Assembly (NCBI RefSeq): GCF_030811595.1
Contig: NZ_JAUSRB010000002.1
Coordinates: 4,402,001-4,466,000 of the forward strand
Length of the DNA: 64,000 bases
Direction of reading: 5' to 3'
Source: Streptosporangium brasiliense
Lineage (GTDB): Bacteria; Actinomycetota; Actinomycetes; Streptosporangiales; Streptosporangiaceae
A model generated the notes under the pieces. The model was not told where the DNA came from and searched no databases. It saw nothing but the letters and a program-made list of their open reading frames with translations. Shown one piece after another: positions 8,516 to 16,864 of the stretch (the stretch's first letter is position 1; each line of letters opens with the position of its first letter). Position numbers and translations under genes: made by a program.

Positions 8516-9772
8516 ATGAACCTTGCGGACGCGGACGCTGCGGGCACGGACCCGGCGAACACCGATCTTGAGGACGCCGGCCCCGAGGACGCCGGCCTCG
8601 CGGACTACCGCCGGCGGGCCAGGAGCTGGCTGGCGGCCAACGCCCCGGAGGCCGGGGCCGGGGGAGGCCCCGGCGCCGACGGGGTCGCCGCGGCGAAGAC
8701 CTTCATGGCCGGCCTCCACGACGCGGGCTATTCGGGGATCTCCTGGCCCGCGGAGTGGGGCGGGCAGGGGCTGAGCCAGGCCGAGGAGCGGGTCTTCGCC
8801 GAGGAGGCGAGAGACTTCGCGCTGCCGACCTACCTGTTCTCCATCGGACTGGGCATGTGCGGGCCGACCCTGCTCGACCTCGGCACCCCCGAGCAGAAGG
8901 CCCGCCACATCCGGCCGCTGCTGCGCGGGGAGGAGATCTGGTGCCAGCTGTTCTCCGAGCCCGGCGCGGGCAGCGACGTCGCCGCCCTGCAGACCCGGGC
9001 GACGGAGACCGAGGACGGCTGGGTGGTCAGCGGCCAGAAGGTCTGGACCTCGGTGGCCCAGCACGCCTCCCACGGCCTGCTGCTCACCCGCACCGACGTG
9101 GACGTGCCCAAGCACCGGGGCCTGACGATGTTCATCGTGGACATGCGGGCCCCCGGCGTCACCGTCCGGCCGCTGCGGGACATGACCGGCCGCGCCCACT
9201 TCAACGAGATCTTCTTCGACGACGTGCGCATTCCCGCCGAGAACCTGGTCGGCCAGGTCAACGACGGCTGGAGCTGCGCGGTCACGACCCTCCTGCACGA
9301 GCGCCTGTCGATCTCCGGCGGCGTCGGCATGAGCGGCCAGAAGGACAACCCGGCCGCCTTCGAGGCGCTGCGCCGGACCGCCGACACCGGCGACCCCCTC
9401 GTGCGGGACCAGCTCGTCGAGCTCTACATCCGCTCCCGCGCGCTCGCCCTGTTCAACCAGCGGCTCGCCCAGGAGACCAAGGCGGGCGTCTTCCCCGGCG
9501 CCCGGGGCAGCGCGGCCAAGCTGCTCCTGGCCGAGCTCAGCATGTTCCAGGCCGACCTGGCCACCTCGCTGGCCGGCCCGGAGGCCGTGGCCTACGAGGA
9601 CGACGGCCGGCTGGCCGGATCGATCGCGCTCGCCCCCGCGCTGTCCCTCGGCGGCGGCACCAACGAGATCATGCGCAACATCATCGGCGACCGGGTGCTG
9701 AACCTGCCGCCCGAGCCGCGGGTGGACAAGAACGTGCCGTTCAAGGACCTGAAGACGGGAACCCAGCAGTGA
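8516..9772 (+). CDS. Acyl-CoA dehydrogenase, subunit 1 of a coupled pair
   Basis: 418 aa FAD-dependent acyl-CoA dehydrogenase, likely alpha,beta-desaturation of an acyl-CoA. Visible: WCQLFSEPGAGSDVAALQT (FAD/substrate loop), VSGQKVWTS, and near the C-terminus LGGGTNEIMRNIIGDRVL. The first 28 residues are unusually acidic and repetitive (Asp/Ala with Gly/Pro) before the domain begins at DYRRRARSWL. GGAG at 8507-8510 supports ATG 8516. Its TGA overlaps the next gene's GTG. Coupled ACAD pairs of this kind often form heterotetramers that act on bulky CoA thioesters such as steroid side chains; substrate not determined. Confidence 0.92.
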   Translation: MNLADADAAGTDPANTDLEDAGPEDAGLADYRRRARSWLAANAPEAGAGGGPGADGVAAAKTFMAGLHDAGYSGISWPAEWGGQGLSQAEERVFAEEARDFALPTYLFSIGLGMCGPTLLDLGTPEQKARHIRPLLRGEEIWCQLFSEPGAGSDVAALQTRATETEDGWVVSGQKVWTSVAQHASHGLLLTRTDVDVPKHRGLTMFIVDMRAPGVTVRPLRDMTGRAHFNEIFFDDVRIPAENLVGQVNDGWSCAVTTLLHERLSISGGVGMSGQKDNPAAFEALRRTADTGDPLVRDQLVELYIRSRALALFNQRLAQETKAGVFPGARGSAAKLLLAELSMFQADLATSLAGPEAVAYEDDGRLAGSIALAPALSLGGGTNEIMRNIIGDRVLNLPPEPRVDKNVPFKDLKTGTQQ

Positions 9773-10749
9773 AACTCGTCCTCACCGAGGAGCAGCGGGA
9801 GCTGCGCGACACGGTCCGCTCCTTCCTCGCCGCCGCCTCGCCCCTGTCCGAGGTCCGCCGGGCCGCCGACTCGGAGACCGGTTACGACCCGGCCGTCTAC
9901 CGGCGTCTCAACGGCGAGCTCGGGCTCGCCGGCCTCATCGTCCCGCAGGAGCACGGCGGGGCCGGCGCGGGATACGCCGAGCTCGCCGTCGTCCTGGAGG
10001 AGACCGGCGCGGCGCTGCTGCCCGGCCCGTTCCTGGCCACCACCCTCGCCGCGATCCTGCTGACCGAGCTGGAGGACAAGGAGACGCTGCCGGGCATCGC
10101 CGCCGGGACCACGGTCGCGACCGTGGCACTCGACGGCGACCGGGCGCTCAACGGCGCGGAGGCCGAGGTGGTCCTCGCGGTGGACGGCACGCGGGTCCGG
10201 GCCGTCCGGGGCGGCGCCCGCACCCCGCTGACCGTCCTGGACCCGACGCGCAGGCAGGCGCGGGTGGACCTGCGGGAGGGCGAGGCCGTCTCCGCCCCGG
10301 AGGCGGCGCTGGCCAGGGCCCGCGACCTGTTCGCGGTGGCGGTGGCCGCCGAGCAGCTCGGCGTGCTGCGGGCCTCGCTGGAGGCGATCGTGGCCTACGC
10401 CAAGGTCCGGGTGGCCTTCGGCCGGTTCATCGGCTCCTACCAGGGGGTCAAGCACAGGCTCGCCGACATGCACTGCAAGCTGGAGCAGGCCGACTCGATC
10501 GTCCGGCACGCCGCCTGGGCGGCCGACGAGGCCCCTAGCGAGCTGCCCCTGGCCGCCGCGCTCGCCCAGGCCCACGTGGGCCGGGCCTGCTTCGAGGTGG
10601 CCCGCGACAGCCTGCTGCTGCACGGCGGGATCGGTTTCACCTGGGAGCACGACGCGCACCTCTACTACAAGCGGGCCAAGGCCGACGAGGTGCTCCTCGG
10701 CCCGCCGCGGATCCACCGGGCACGTCTGGCCGATCTGCTGGAGCTCTGA
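9769..10749 (+). CDS. Acyl-CoA dehydrogenase, subunit 2 of a coupled pair
   Basis: 326 aa, starting at GTG 9769 inside the previous stop (GTGA). Short ACAD with N-terminal helices (LTEEQRELRDTVRSFLA), GLAGLIVPQEHGGAGAGYAEL, and a C-terminal region with FGRFIGSYQGVKHRLADMH and LLLHGGIGFTWEHDAHLYYKRAK. It is shorter and more divergent than its partner in the middle beta domain, the pattern seen in actinobacterial heteromeric acyl-CoA dehydrogenases where each subunit supplies half the site. Followed after 17 bases by the acyl-CoA ligase. Confidence 0.9.
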   Translation: MKLVLTEEQRELRDTVRSFLAAASPLSEVRRAADSETGYDPAVYRRLNGELGLAGLIVPQEHGGAGAGYAELAVVLEETGAALLPGPFLATTLAAILLTELEDKETLPGIAAGTTVATVALDGDRALNGAEAEVVLAVDGTRVRAVRGGARTPLTVLDPTRRQARVDLREGEAVSAPEAALARARDLFAVAVAAEQLGVLRASLEAIVAYAKVRVAFGRFIGSYQGVKHRLADMHCKLEQADSIVRHAAWAADEAPSELPLAAALAQAHVGRACFEVARDSLLLHGGIGFTWEHDAHLYYKRAKADEVLLGPPRIHRARLADLLEL

Positions 10750-10766
10750 GCCCGAGGAGGGACCCC

Positions 10767-12245
10767 ATGCCCGACATCAGCGCGCTCCCCGGCTTCTACC
10801 GGATCGCGCAGGCCGACCCGGACCGCCGGGCGGTGATCGACACCGACGGCGCGGTGACGACCTACGGCGAGCTGCTCGCCCGGGTCAACCAGGTCTCGCA
10901 CGGGCTGCGGGCCCGGGGACTCGCCGAGGGGGACGTGGTCGCCGGCGTGCTGCCCAACGGCCTCGACGCGGTGGTCATGCTGATGGCCACCGGCCAGGTC
11001 GGACTGTACTACGTGCCGGTCAACTGGCACCTGACGGACACCGAGATCGCCTACATCCTGGCCGACTGCGACGCCGAGATCGTGGTCGCCGGCCCGGCCC
11101 GCCCCGTGGAAGGGGCGCTCACCGGCACCGCCGACCTGGCCGAGGGGCAGCCGGTGACCGCCCCCGAGGGCAGATCGGCGGGCGCGGTCATGTGGTACAC
11201 CTCGGGCACCACCGGGTTCCCCAAGGGCGTGCAGCGGCCGCTGCCCGGCACCGAGCCGGAGGCGACGGTCCCGCTCGTCACCTGGTTCCTCGGCGAGGTC
11301 TGCGACCTGCGGCCGGGCGACGGGATCCACCTGGTGACCTCGCCGATGTACCACTCCGCGCCCTGCGCCCACACGATGTTCGCGCTGCACCTGGGCCACA
11401 CCCTGGTGATCGCGCCCAGGTTCGAGCCGGCCGGGATCCTCGAACTGATCGACCGGTACCGGGTGACCAACGCCATGATGGTCCCGACGATGTTCCACCG
11501 GATGCTCCGGCTGCCGGCGGAGGTCCGCCGCGCCTATGACGTGTCGTCGCTCCGGCAGGTGGTCCACACCGCCGCGGCCTGCCCGGTGGCGGTCAAGAAG
11601 CAGATCATGGACTGGTGGGGCCCGGTCCTGTACGAGTACTACGGCTCCACCGAGTCGACCATCGCCTTCTCCGTCAAGCCGCACGACTGGCTGGAGCGCC
11701 CCGGCACGGTCGGCCGCCCGGCGCCGGGCTTCGAGGCCCGGATCCTCGGCCCGGAGGGCGAGGAACTCCCGGTCGGCGAGCCCGGCATGGTCTACGTCAA
11801 GTCGGGGCTCGGCGGCTTCGCCTACCGCAAGGACCCGGCCAAGACCGCCGCCAGCATGCGGGGGGAGTGGTACGCCCCCGGGGACATCGGGTTCATGGAC
11901 AAGGACGGCTTCCTGTTCCTGTGCGACCGCCGTACTGACCTGATCGTCTCGGGCGGGGTGAACATCTACCCCGCCGAGATCGAGGCGGCGCTGCTGGAGC
12001 ACCCGGGGGTCGCCGACGTCGCGGTGATCGGCGTGCCCGACGAGGAATGGGGCCACACCGTCGTCGCGCTCGTCCAGCCGGCGCCCGGCGCCCCGCCCTC
12101 CCCACAGGAGCTGCTGGAGCACCTCGGCCCGCGCATCGCTCGGTTCAAGCACCCCCGGGTGATCGAGTTCCGTGAGGAGCTGCCCCGCACCCCCACCGGG
12201 AAGCTCTCCCGGACCAGGGTCCGGGAGGAGTATCTGTCCCGCTAG
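10767..12245 (+). CDS. Acyl-CoA synthetase (AMP-forming), FadD-like
   Basis: 492 aa ANL-superfamily ligase. P-loop-like motif WYTSGTTGFPKGVQR at residues 143-157, adenine motif YEYYGSTES, and the C-terminal hinge WYAPGDIGFMDKDGFLFLCDRRTDLIVSGG with the catalytic lysine in PRTPTGKLSR. It activates a carboxylic acid to its CoA thioester, presumably the substrate of the two upstream acyl-CoA dehydrogenases. ATG 10767 follows AGGAGGG. Ends 24 bases before the convergent racemase gene. Confidence 0.92.
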   Translation: MPDISALPGFYRIAQADPDRRAVIDTDGAVTTYGELLARVNQVSHGLRARGLAEGDVVAGVLPNGLDAVVMLMATGQVGLYYVPVNWHLTDTEIAYILADCDAEIVVAGPARPVEGALTGTADLAEGQPVTAPEGRSAGAVMWYTSGTTGFPKGVQRPLPGTEPEATVPLVTWFLGEVCDLRPGDGIHLVTSPMYHSAPCAHTMFALHLGHTLVIAPRFEPAGILELIDRYRVTNAMMVPTMFHRMLRLPAEVRRAYDVSSLRQVVHTAAACPVAVKKQIMDWWGPVLYEYYGSTESTIAFSVKPHDWLERPGTVGRPAPGFEARILGPEGEELPVGEPGMVYVKSGLGGFAYRKDPAKTAASMRGEWYAPGDIGFMDKDGFLFLCDRRTDLIVSGGVNIYPAEIEAALLEHPGVADVAVIGVPDEEWGHTVVALVQPAPGAPPSPQELLEHLGPRIARFKHPRVIEFREELPRTPTGKLSRTRVREEYLSR

Positions 12246-12269
12246 CGGCCGGGCCGTCCGGCGCCGCCA

Positions 12270-13370
12270 CTAGGTGGTGATCCACTCGGTGGAGGTGGTG
12301 ACCTCCTCCAGGATGTCCTGGACGGGGTCGACGCCGATGCCGGGGCCGGTCGGGACGTCCAGGTGGCCGTCGCGGAGCTCGAACGGCGGTGTGATGTCGG
12401 TGGCGAAGTAACGGCGCGAGGCGGAGGTGTCGCCGGGCAGGGTGAAGCCGGGCAGCGCGGCCAGGGCGACGTTGGCGGCGCGGCCGACGCCGGTCTCCAG
12501 CATGCCCCCGCACCACAGGGCGACGCCGTGGGCGCGGGCCAGGTCGTGGATCCGGCGGGCCTCCAGATAGCCGCCGATCCGGCCGGGCTTGACGTTGATG
12601 ATGGAGCAGGAGCCCAGGGTGATCGCGGCGGCGGCGTGCTCGGCCGACTCGATGGACTCGTCCAGGCAGATCGGGGTCTTCAGCCGCTCGGCGAGCCGGG
12701 CGTGCTGGACCATGTCGTCGTTGGCCAGCGGCTGCTCGATGAGCAGCAGGCCGAAGTCGTCGAGCTTGGCCAGGTGGGGGGCGTCGGTGAGGGTGTAGGC
12801 GGCGTTGGCGTCGACCTGGAGCAGCAGGTCGTCGCCGAAGCGCTCACGCACGGCACGGACGGGGGCGACGTCCCAGCCGGGCTCGATCTTCAGTTTGATC
12901 CGGACGTAGCCCTCCGCGAGATAGCCGCCGACGGCGTCCAGGAGCTCCGGGACGGAGTTCATGATGCCCACCGACACTCCGCACGGCACCCGGTCCTTGG
13001 ACGCTCCCAGGAAGGAGGCGAGGGACTGCCCGCCAGCCCGGAGCTGGGCGTCCAGGACGGCGCTCTCCAGGGCGGCCTTGGCCATCCGGTGCCCCTTGAA
13101 CGGTTCGAGGGCCCGGCCCACGCCGTGGACGTCGGCGTGGGCGGGCAGGGCGGGGATGAGGAAGCGGCGCAGGACGTCGGCGGCACCGTCCACGTACTCG
13201 GGGGAGTAGAGGGGGTCGGACATGGCCACGCACTCGCCCCAGCCCTCGGCGTCGGGGGTGACGACCCGCACCAGCAGCACGTCGCGTTCGGTCTCGGTGC
13301 CGAACGAGGTGCGGAACGGCGCGACCAGCGGCATCCCGATCCGCCGCAGTTCGATTCCAGTGATCTTCAT
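12270..13370 (-). CDS. N-acylamino acid racemase / o-succinylbenzoate synthase-like (enolase superfamily)
   Basis: 366 aa with every catalytic residue of the MLE-subgroup NSAR/OSBS enzymes: KxK at K159/K161 (VRIKLKI), metal ligands D187 (DANAAY), E212 (IEQPL) and D237 (CLDESI), and K261 (NVKPGRIGG). Such enzymes either make o-succinylbenzoate for menaquinone or racemise N-succinyl amino acids. No menaquinone gene is near; instead it is the last gene after an M20 amidohydrolase and a GNAT acyltransferase, the set known from Geobacillus for converting D- to L-amino acids. N-succinyl(acyl)amino acid racemase is therefore the better call, though family sequence alone cannot exclude MenC. Confidence 0.85.
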   Translation of the reverse strand: MKITGIELRRIGMPLVAPFRTSFGTETERDVLLVRVVTPDAEGWGECVAMSDPLYSPEYVDGAADVLRRFLIPALPAHADVHGVGRALEPFKGHRMAKAALESAVLDAQLRAGGQSLASFLGASKDRVPCGVSVGIMNSVPELLDAVGGYLAEGYVRIKLKIEPGWDVAPVRAVRERFGDDLLLQVDANAAYTLTDAPHLAKLDDFGLLLIEQPLANDDMVQHARLAERLKTPICLDESIESAEHAAAAITLGSCSIINVKPGRIGGYLEARRIHDLARAHGVALWCGGMLETGVGRAANVALAALPGFTLPGDTSASRRYFATDITPPFELRDGHLDVPTGPGIGVDPVQDILEEVTTSTEWITT

Positions 13371-13440
13371 GTTCTCTCCTTCTCGGTGGGTCCCTCGCCT
13401 GCCGGGGGCCGTTGCCCGCCCCCGCTCCCTCCGGCCGGGC

Positions 13441-14274
13441 TCACCGTTCCACGATGTAGTGGCCCTCGCCGGTGAACCCGGTCACCCGGGCCCCTTCCCT
13501 CATCAACCCGCCCAGCACGTCACGTACGGCGTGGCGCCACGCCAGCGCCGCACCCGGATCGGCGCGGCGCAGCGTCTCGATGTCGGAGGGGACCGCGACC
13601 AGCGCCACCCGGGCGTCGCCGCGCCCGGCGACCGGGCGGCCGTCGCGCTCGGCCAGGGCGGTCACCGCGTCCGGCGGGACCTGCGGCCGGTACGGCTCGC
13701 CCCGGACGGCCGCCGACACCCGCGGCTCGGACAGCCGCCAGACGGCGAGCACCCGGTCCGACTCGTCACCGGTGTTGATCGCGTCCTCCATGACGCCGTA
13801 GAAGGACGGCAGGTATTCCTCGGGGCGGGCGCCGAGCTTGACCATGTTGAAATGGGCGTTGCGCCGCACCAGCGGGTCGTAGGTCCAGGTGATCCGGTCC
13901 AGGCCCCGGTCGAGGGCCCAGGCGCGCTGGTGCAGCTTGAGGGCGAACCCGATCCCGCGCCCGACGGAGGCGCCGGTGACATGGGAGTGCAGCACCTGCC
14001 CGGGCGGCGCCCCGAAGAACGCCACCGAGGCCCCGACCATCCGGCCGCCCTGGTAGGCCCCGGCCACGTAGTTGCCCGCGTGGGACAGCGCCCGCATCAT
14101 CTCCACGGAGATCGGCGGATCGCCGAGCCCGGGGTGCCAGATGTCGTCGAACAGCCGGTGGACCTCCTCGAAGCCGGACAGCTCCGACAGCTCGACGATG
14201 CGCACCCCCGCGGCCTCCGCCGCCGCCTCGGCGTGCTCGTCGCTCCGCGGGGAGCCCGCCGGACGGTCCGTCAC
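13441..14274 (-). CDS. GNAT-superfamily N-acyltransferase of the racemase operon
   Basis: 277 aa, starting at GTG 14274 inside the stop of the M20 gene (GTGA). Resembles the large predicted GNAT proteins (COG3375 type) found with N-succinylamino acid racemases. Visible: a GNAT core with AGAYQGGRMVGASVAFFG, the CoA-binding region VGRGIGFALKLHQRAWALDRGLDRITWTYDP, and NMVKLGARPEEYLPSFYGVM. In the Geobacillus pathway the counterpart succinylates D-amino acids before racemisation. 70 bases separate it from the racemase gene. Acyl donor (succinyl-CoA or another) is inferred, not visible. Confidence 0.78.
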   Translation of the reverse strand: MTDRPAGSPRSDEHAEAAAEAAGVRIVELSELSGFEEVHRLFDDIWHPGLGDPPISVEMMRALSHAGNYVAGAYQGGRMVGASVAFFGAPPGQVLHSHVTGASVGRGIGFALKLHQRAWALDRGLDRITWTYDPLVRRNAHFNMVKLGARPEEYLPSFYGVMEDAINTGDESDRVLAVWRLSEPRVSAAVRGEPYRPQVPPDAVTALAERDGRPVAGRGDARVALVAVPSDIETLRRADPGAALAWRHAVRDVLGGLMREGARVTGFTGEGHYIVER

Positions 14275-15614
14275 CCGCCGCCCCTTCCCGAGGGCGCGGA
14301 GTGGTCTTCCCGGGCTGCGGAGTGGTCTTCCTGGGATGTCGAGTCGTCTCTCCGGGGTGCGGAGTGGTCTTTCTGAGGTGCCGGGCCGTCTCTCCGGGGT
14401 GCGGAGCCGTCTCCTGAGGGCGCCGGGCCGTCTCCCAGCGCCACGGAGGTCTGCCCGGGGGCCGGAGCCTCCGCCGCCGGTGCCGCGAGCTCTCCCGCCA
14501 GCACCGCCGAGATCAGCCCGGCCAGCAGCCTCGCCCGGCCGGGCATCTCCGCGACGACCACGTGCTCGTGCGCGGCGTGCGCGCCGCCTCCCACCGCGCC
14601 CAGCCCGTCGAGCGTCGGGCAGCCGGCCCCGGCGGTGAAGTTCCCGTCGGAGGCGCCGCCCACGGCCACCCCCCGCACCGCTCCCATGCCCAGATCCTTC
14701 GCGATCCGGCGGGCCAGCTCGAACAGGCGCGCCGAGGAGGTCTCCTCCAGCGGCGGCCGGTTCGGGCCCCCGCTCACCTCCAGCCGGGTCCCCGGGACCC
14801 GGGGGACCAGCGCCCGCACCAGCTCGTCCACCCGCTCCTGTGCCGCGACGGTGGGCACGCGCACGTCCACCTCCACGCCGGCGAGCGCGGGCACGGTGTT
14901 GACGGTGGTGCCCCCCGACAGCACGGTCGGCGTCACCGTGGCCGGACCCAGGCCGCCCGGCCGGCCCGGCGCCGGCCCGCCGTCCACCGACGCGGCGATC
15001 GAGCTGAGCGCGAGGATCTGGTGGGCCAGCTCGACCGCGGCGTTGGCCCCCTTCTCCGGCTCCAGTCCCGCGTGCGCGGCCCTGCCGTGCACGGTGACCC
15101 GGTAGTTGGAGGTGCCCTTGCGCGCGGTCTTGAGGGCCCCGCCGTCGGCGCTGGCCTCCAGCACGAACGCGGCCGCGCAACCGCGCGCCGACTCCTCGAT
15201 CAGCGCGCGCGAGGTCGGCGAGCCGACCTCCTCGTCCCCGGTGACCAGCACGCACACCCCGTCCGGCGACGGCAGCGCGGCCAGCGCGTGGAAGGCCTGC
15301 ACCAGCCCGGCCTTCATGTCGAAGACCCCCGGCCCGCGGGCGATCCCGTCCACGAGCGACCAGGGGTGCTCGGCCAGCGTCCCGACCGGCCAGACCGTGT
15401 CGTGGTGGCCGACCAGCAGGACCCGGGGCGTGCCGAAGCTCCACCGCAGGTGGGTGACCCCGTCGATCACGATCGTCTCCGGGTGCGCGCCGAGCCTCCT
15501 GGACCCCAGGTCGGCGACCACCCGGGCGCTGCGGGCCACCGCCTCGTGGTCGGCGGAGAAGGACTCGCAGACGACGAGCTCCGCCAGGTCCTCAAGCATC
15601 AGGTCGAGGTTCAC
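14271..15614 (-). CDS. M20-family amidohydrolase (candidate N-acyl-L-amino acid hydrolase) with heptad tail
   Basis: 447 aa metallohydrolase. Metal and catalytic motifs: GHHDTV at residues 69-74, GPGVFDMKAG with bridging D99, and TGDEEVGS with E128/E129; the lid domain contains GTSNYRVTVHGRAAHAG. M20 enzymes release acyl groups from N-acyl amino acids (ArgE, DapE, carboxypeptidase G2 types), and here the product would be the free L-amino acid. GTG start at 15614 sits in the stop of the dipeptidase gene. After the domain ends near residue 390 there is an odd hydrophilic tail of seven 7-residue repeats (D-G/H-P/S-A-P-x-x) ending GRGGG, not part of the family fold. Confidence 0.85.
   Translation of the reverse strand: MNLDLMLEDLAELVVCESFSADHEAVARSARVVADLGSRRLGAHPETIVIDGVTHLRWSFGTPRVLLVGHHDTVWPVGTLAEHPWSLVDGIARGPGVFDMKAGLVQAFHALAALPSPDGVCVLVTGDEEVGSPTSRALIEESARGCAAAFVLEASADGGALKTARKGTSNYRVTVHGRAAHAGLEPEKGANAAVELAHQILALSSIAASVDGGPAPGRPGGLGPATVTPTVLSGGTTVNTVPALAGVEVDVRVPTVAAQERVDELVRALVPRVPGTRLEVSGGPNRPPLEETSSARLFELARRIAKDLGMGAVRGVAVGGASDGNFTAGAGCPTLDGLGAVGGGAHAAHEHVVVAEMPGRARLLAGLISAVLAGELAAPAAEAPAPGQTSVALGDGPAPSGDGSAPRRDGPAPQKDHSAPRRDDSTSQEDHSAAREDHSAPSGRGGG
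14289..14435 (-). repeat. Seven 21-bp coding repeats (C-terminal heptad tail of the M20 enzyme)
   Basis: Seven in-frame 21-bp units encode GDGPAPS, GDGSAPR, RDGPAPQ, KDHSAPR, RDDSTSQ, EDHSAAR and EDHSAPS. Copies are degenerate but keep D-x-S/P-A-P spacing. The count could vary between strains by slippage. Function unknown; it may be a flexible linker or docking segment. Confidence 0.85.
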
Positions 15615-16648
15615 GCCGGTCTCCCCAGCTCGGCGCGGAACAGCCGCAGGACGTTGCCACCGATGATCTTGACGATCTCCTCGTCGGCGAAGCCGTGCTT
15701 GAGCAGGGCGTCGGTGACCAGCGGCAGCCCGCTGGGGCCGGCCAGCCCGGGGACGGCGGCCAGCGGGTCGACGCCGCTGTAGCTGAACCCCTCGCAGCAC
15801 GGCGGCGTGACGTCGTTCATGACCTCGCGCATGAAGTCGGGGCCGAGCCCGACGTGGTCGATCCCGCCGACGCTCACGACGTGCTCGATGTGGTCCACCA
15901 GGCGGTCCACGGTGTAGTCGGCCGGGTCGTCGGCGAGGAAGGCCGCCAGGAAGTTGACGCACACCACGCCACCGGTCGCGGCGACGGCGCGGATCTGGTC
16001 GTCGGTGAGGTTGCGGTGGTGCTCGCGCAGGGCGCGGGCCGAGGAGTGGGTCGCCATCACCGGGCGGGTGGCCAGCTCCAGCACGTGCTCCACCCCGGAG
16101 GCGCTCAGGTGGGAGACATCGAAGATCATGCCGAGGCGTTCCATCTCCCGGACCACCTCCACTCCCGCCGTGGTGAGCCTGCTGCCGGTGGCGTCCTCGC
16201 CGCTGCCGTCGGCGAGGGCCGTACGGCCCCAGTGCGCGATCGAGGCGACCCGCACGCCCAGCCGGTGCAGGGTGGGCAGCAGCTCCACGTCGGCGTCCAG
16301 GCCGGGAGCGCTCTCCAGCGCCAATACCAGGGCGATCCTCCCCTCGCCGAGCGCCCCGTCGATCTGGGTGCCGTCGGTGCAGAGCCGTACCGCGTCCTGG
16401 TTGCCCTCGGCCAGGGTGTGCGCGCACTCGATCATGCGCAGGGTCTGCCTGAGCGCCCCCTCCGGCCGGTACTGGTCGTCGATGAAGACCGGCAGCACCT
16501 GCAGGTCCACCCCGCCCTCGCGGAGCTGGGGCAGCCAGCGCTCGCGGAAGAAGGAGGCCCACTGTCGCGGAGGCCGTGCCGTGACGGCCATCAACAGGTC
16601 GTTGTGGGTATCGGCGACCACGGCGTCACGGTGGAGGTCAGCGGACAC
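15611..16648 (-). CDS. Membrane (renal) dipeptidase family M19
   Basis: 345 aa, GTG start 16648. M19 dizinc dipeptidases cleave L-L and L-D dipeptides, and accept a D residue at the C-terminal side. Visible: VVADTHNDLL (HxD zinc motif), the bridging glutamate in LVLALESAPGL, MIFDVSHLSASGV, VMATHSSARAL (zinc His), and VGLGPDFM. No signal peptide, so it acts in the cytoplasm. First gene of a four-gene overlapping operon; it would supply D-amino acids from cell-wall-type dipeptides to the acyltransferase/racemase/hydrolase that follow (inference). Confidence 0.88.
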   Translation of the reverse strand: MSADLHRDAVVADTHNDLLMAVTARPPRQWASFFRERWLPQLREGGVDLQVLPVFIDDQYRPEGALRQTLRMIECAHTLAEGNQDAVRLCTDGTQIDGALGEGRIALVLALESAPGLDADVELLPTLHRLGVRVASIAHWGRTALADGSGEDATGSRLTTAGVEVVREMERLGMIFDVSHLSASGVEHVLELATRPVMATHSSARALREHHRNLTDDQIRAVAATGGVVCVNFLAAFLADDPADYTVDRLVDHIEHVVSVGGIDHVGLGPDFMREVMNDVTPPCCEGFSYSGVDPLAAVPGLAGPSGLPLVTDALLKHGFADEEIVKIIGGNVLRLFRAELGRPA

Positions 16649-16771
16649 GGGCAGGCCCTTCTTCGCAGGTGGCTCTCGTCACCGCCGACGCTATCGAGAG
16701 TCCGCGCCCGGCGCCTGGACGGGGCGCTCTGTGAGGCCGCCGGCCGGCGGACGGGACGGCACGCGTAGCCT

Positions 16772-16842
16772 CAGGTCGCCAGGTCGCCAGGTCGCCCGGA
16801 CACCCGGCGGAGCGGGCGGAGCGGGTGGGGCGGGCGGAGCGG
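16772..16842. repeat. Short GC-rich tandem repeats in intergenic region
   Basis: CAGGTCGC is repeated three times (16772-16795) and a 9-bp unit GCGGAGCGG four times (16807-16842, third copy altered). They lie between the monooxygenase and the dipeptidase operon, a 216-base gap that must also hold the operon promoter. Could be slippage-prone filler; no function shown. Confidence 0.6.
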
Positions 16843-16864
16843 GCCGGCGCGCGGGTCCGGCGGG

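Noticed and set aside
12270..13370. Assignment as MenC of menaquinone synthesis
   Set aside because: No other men gene is in the window and the neighbours match the N-acylamino acid pathway; kept as an alternative rather than the main call.
14271..16562. Read-through frames suggesting fused GNAT/M20 and M20/M19 proteins
   Set aside because: The extra N-terminal parts are Gly/Arg/Pro-rich shadow sequence; each real domain starts at a GTG overlapping the previous stop.
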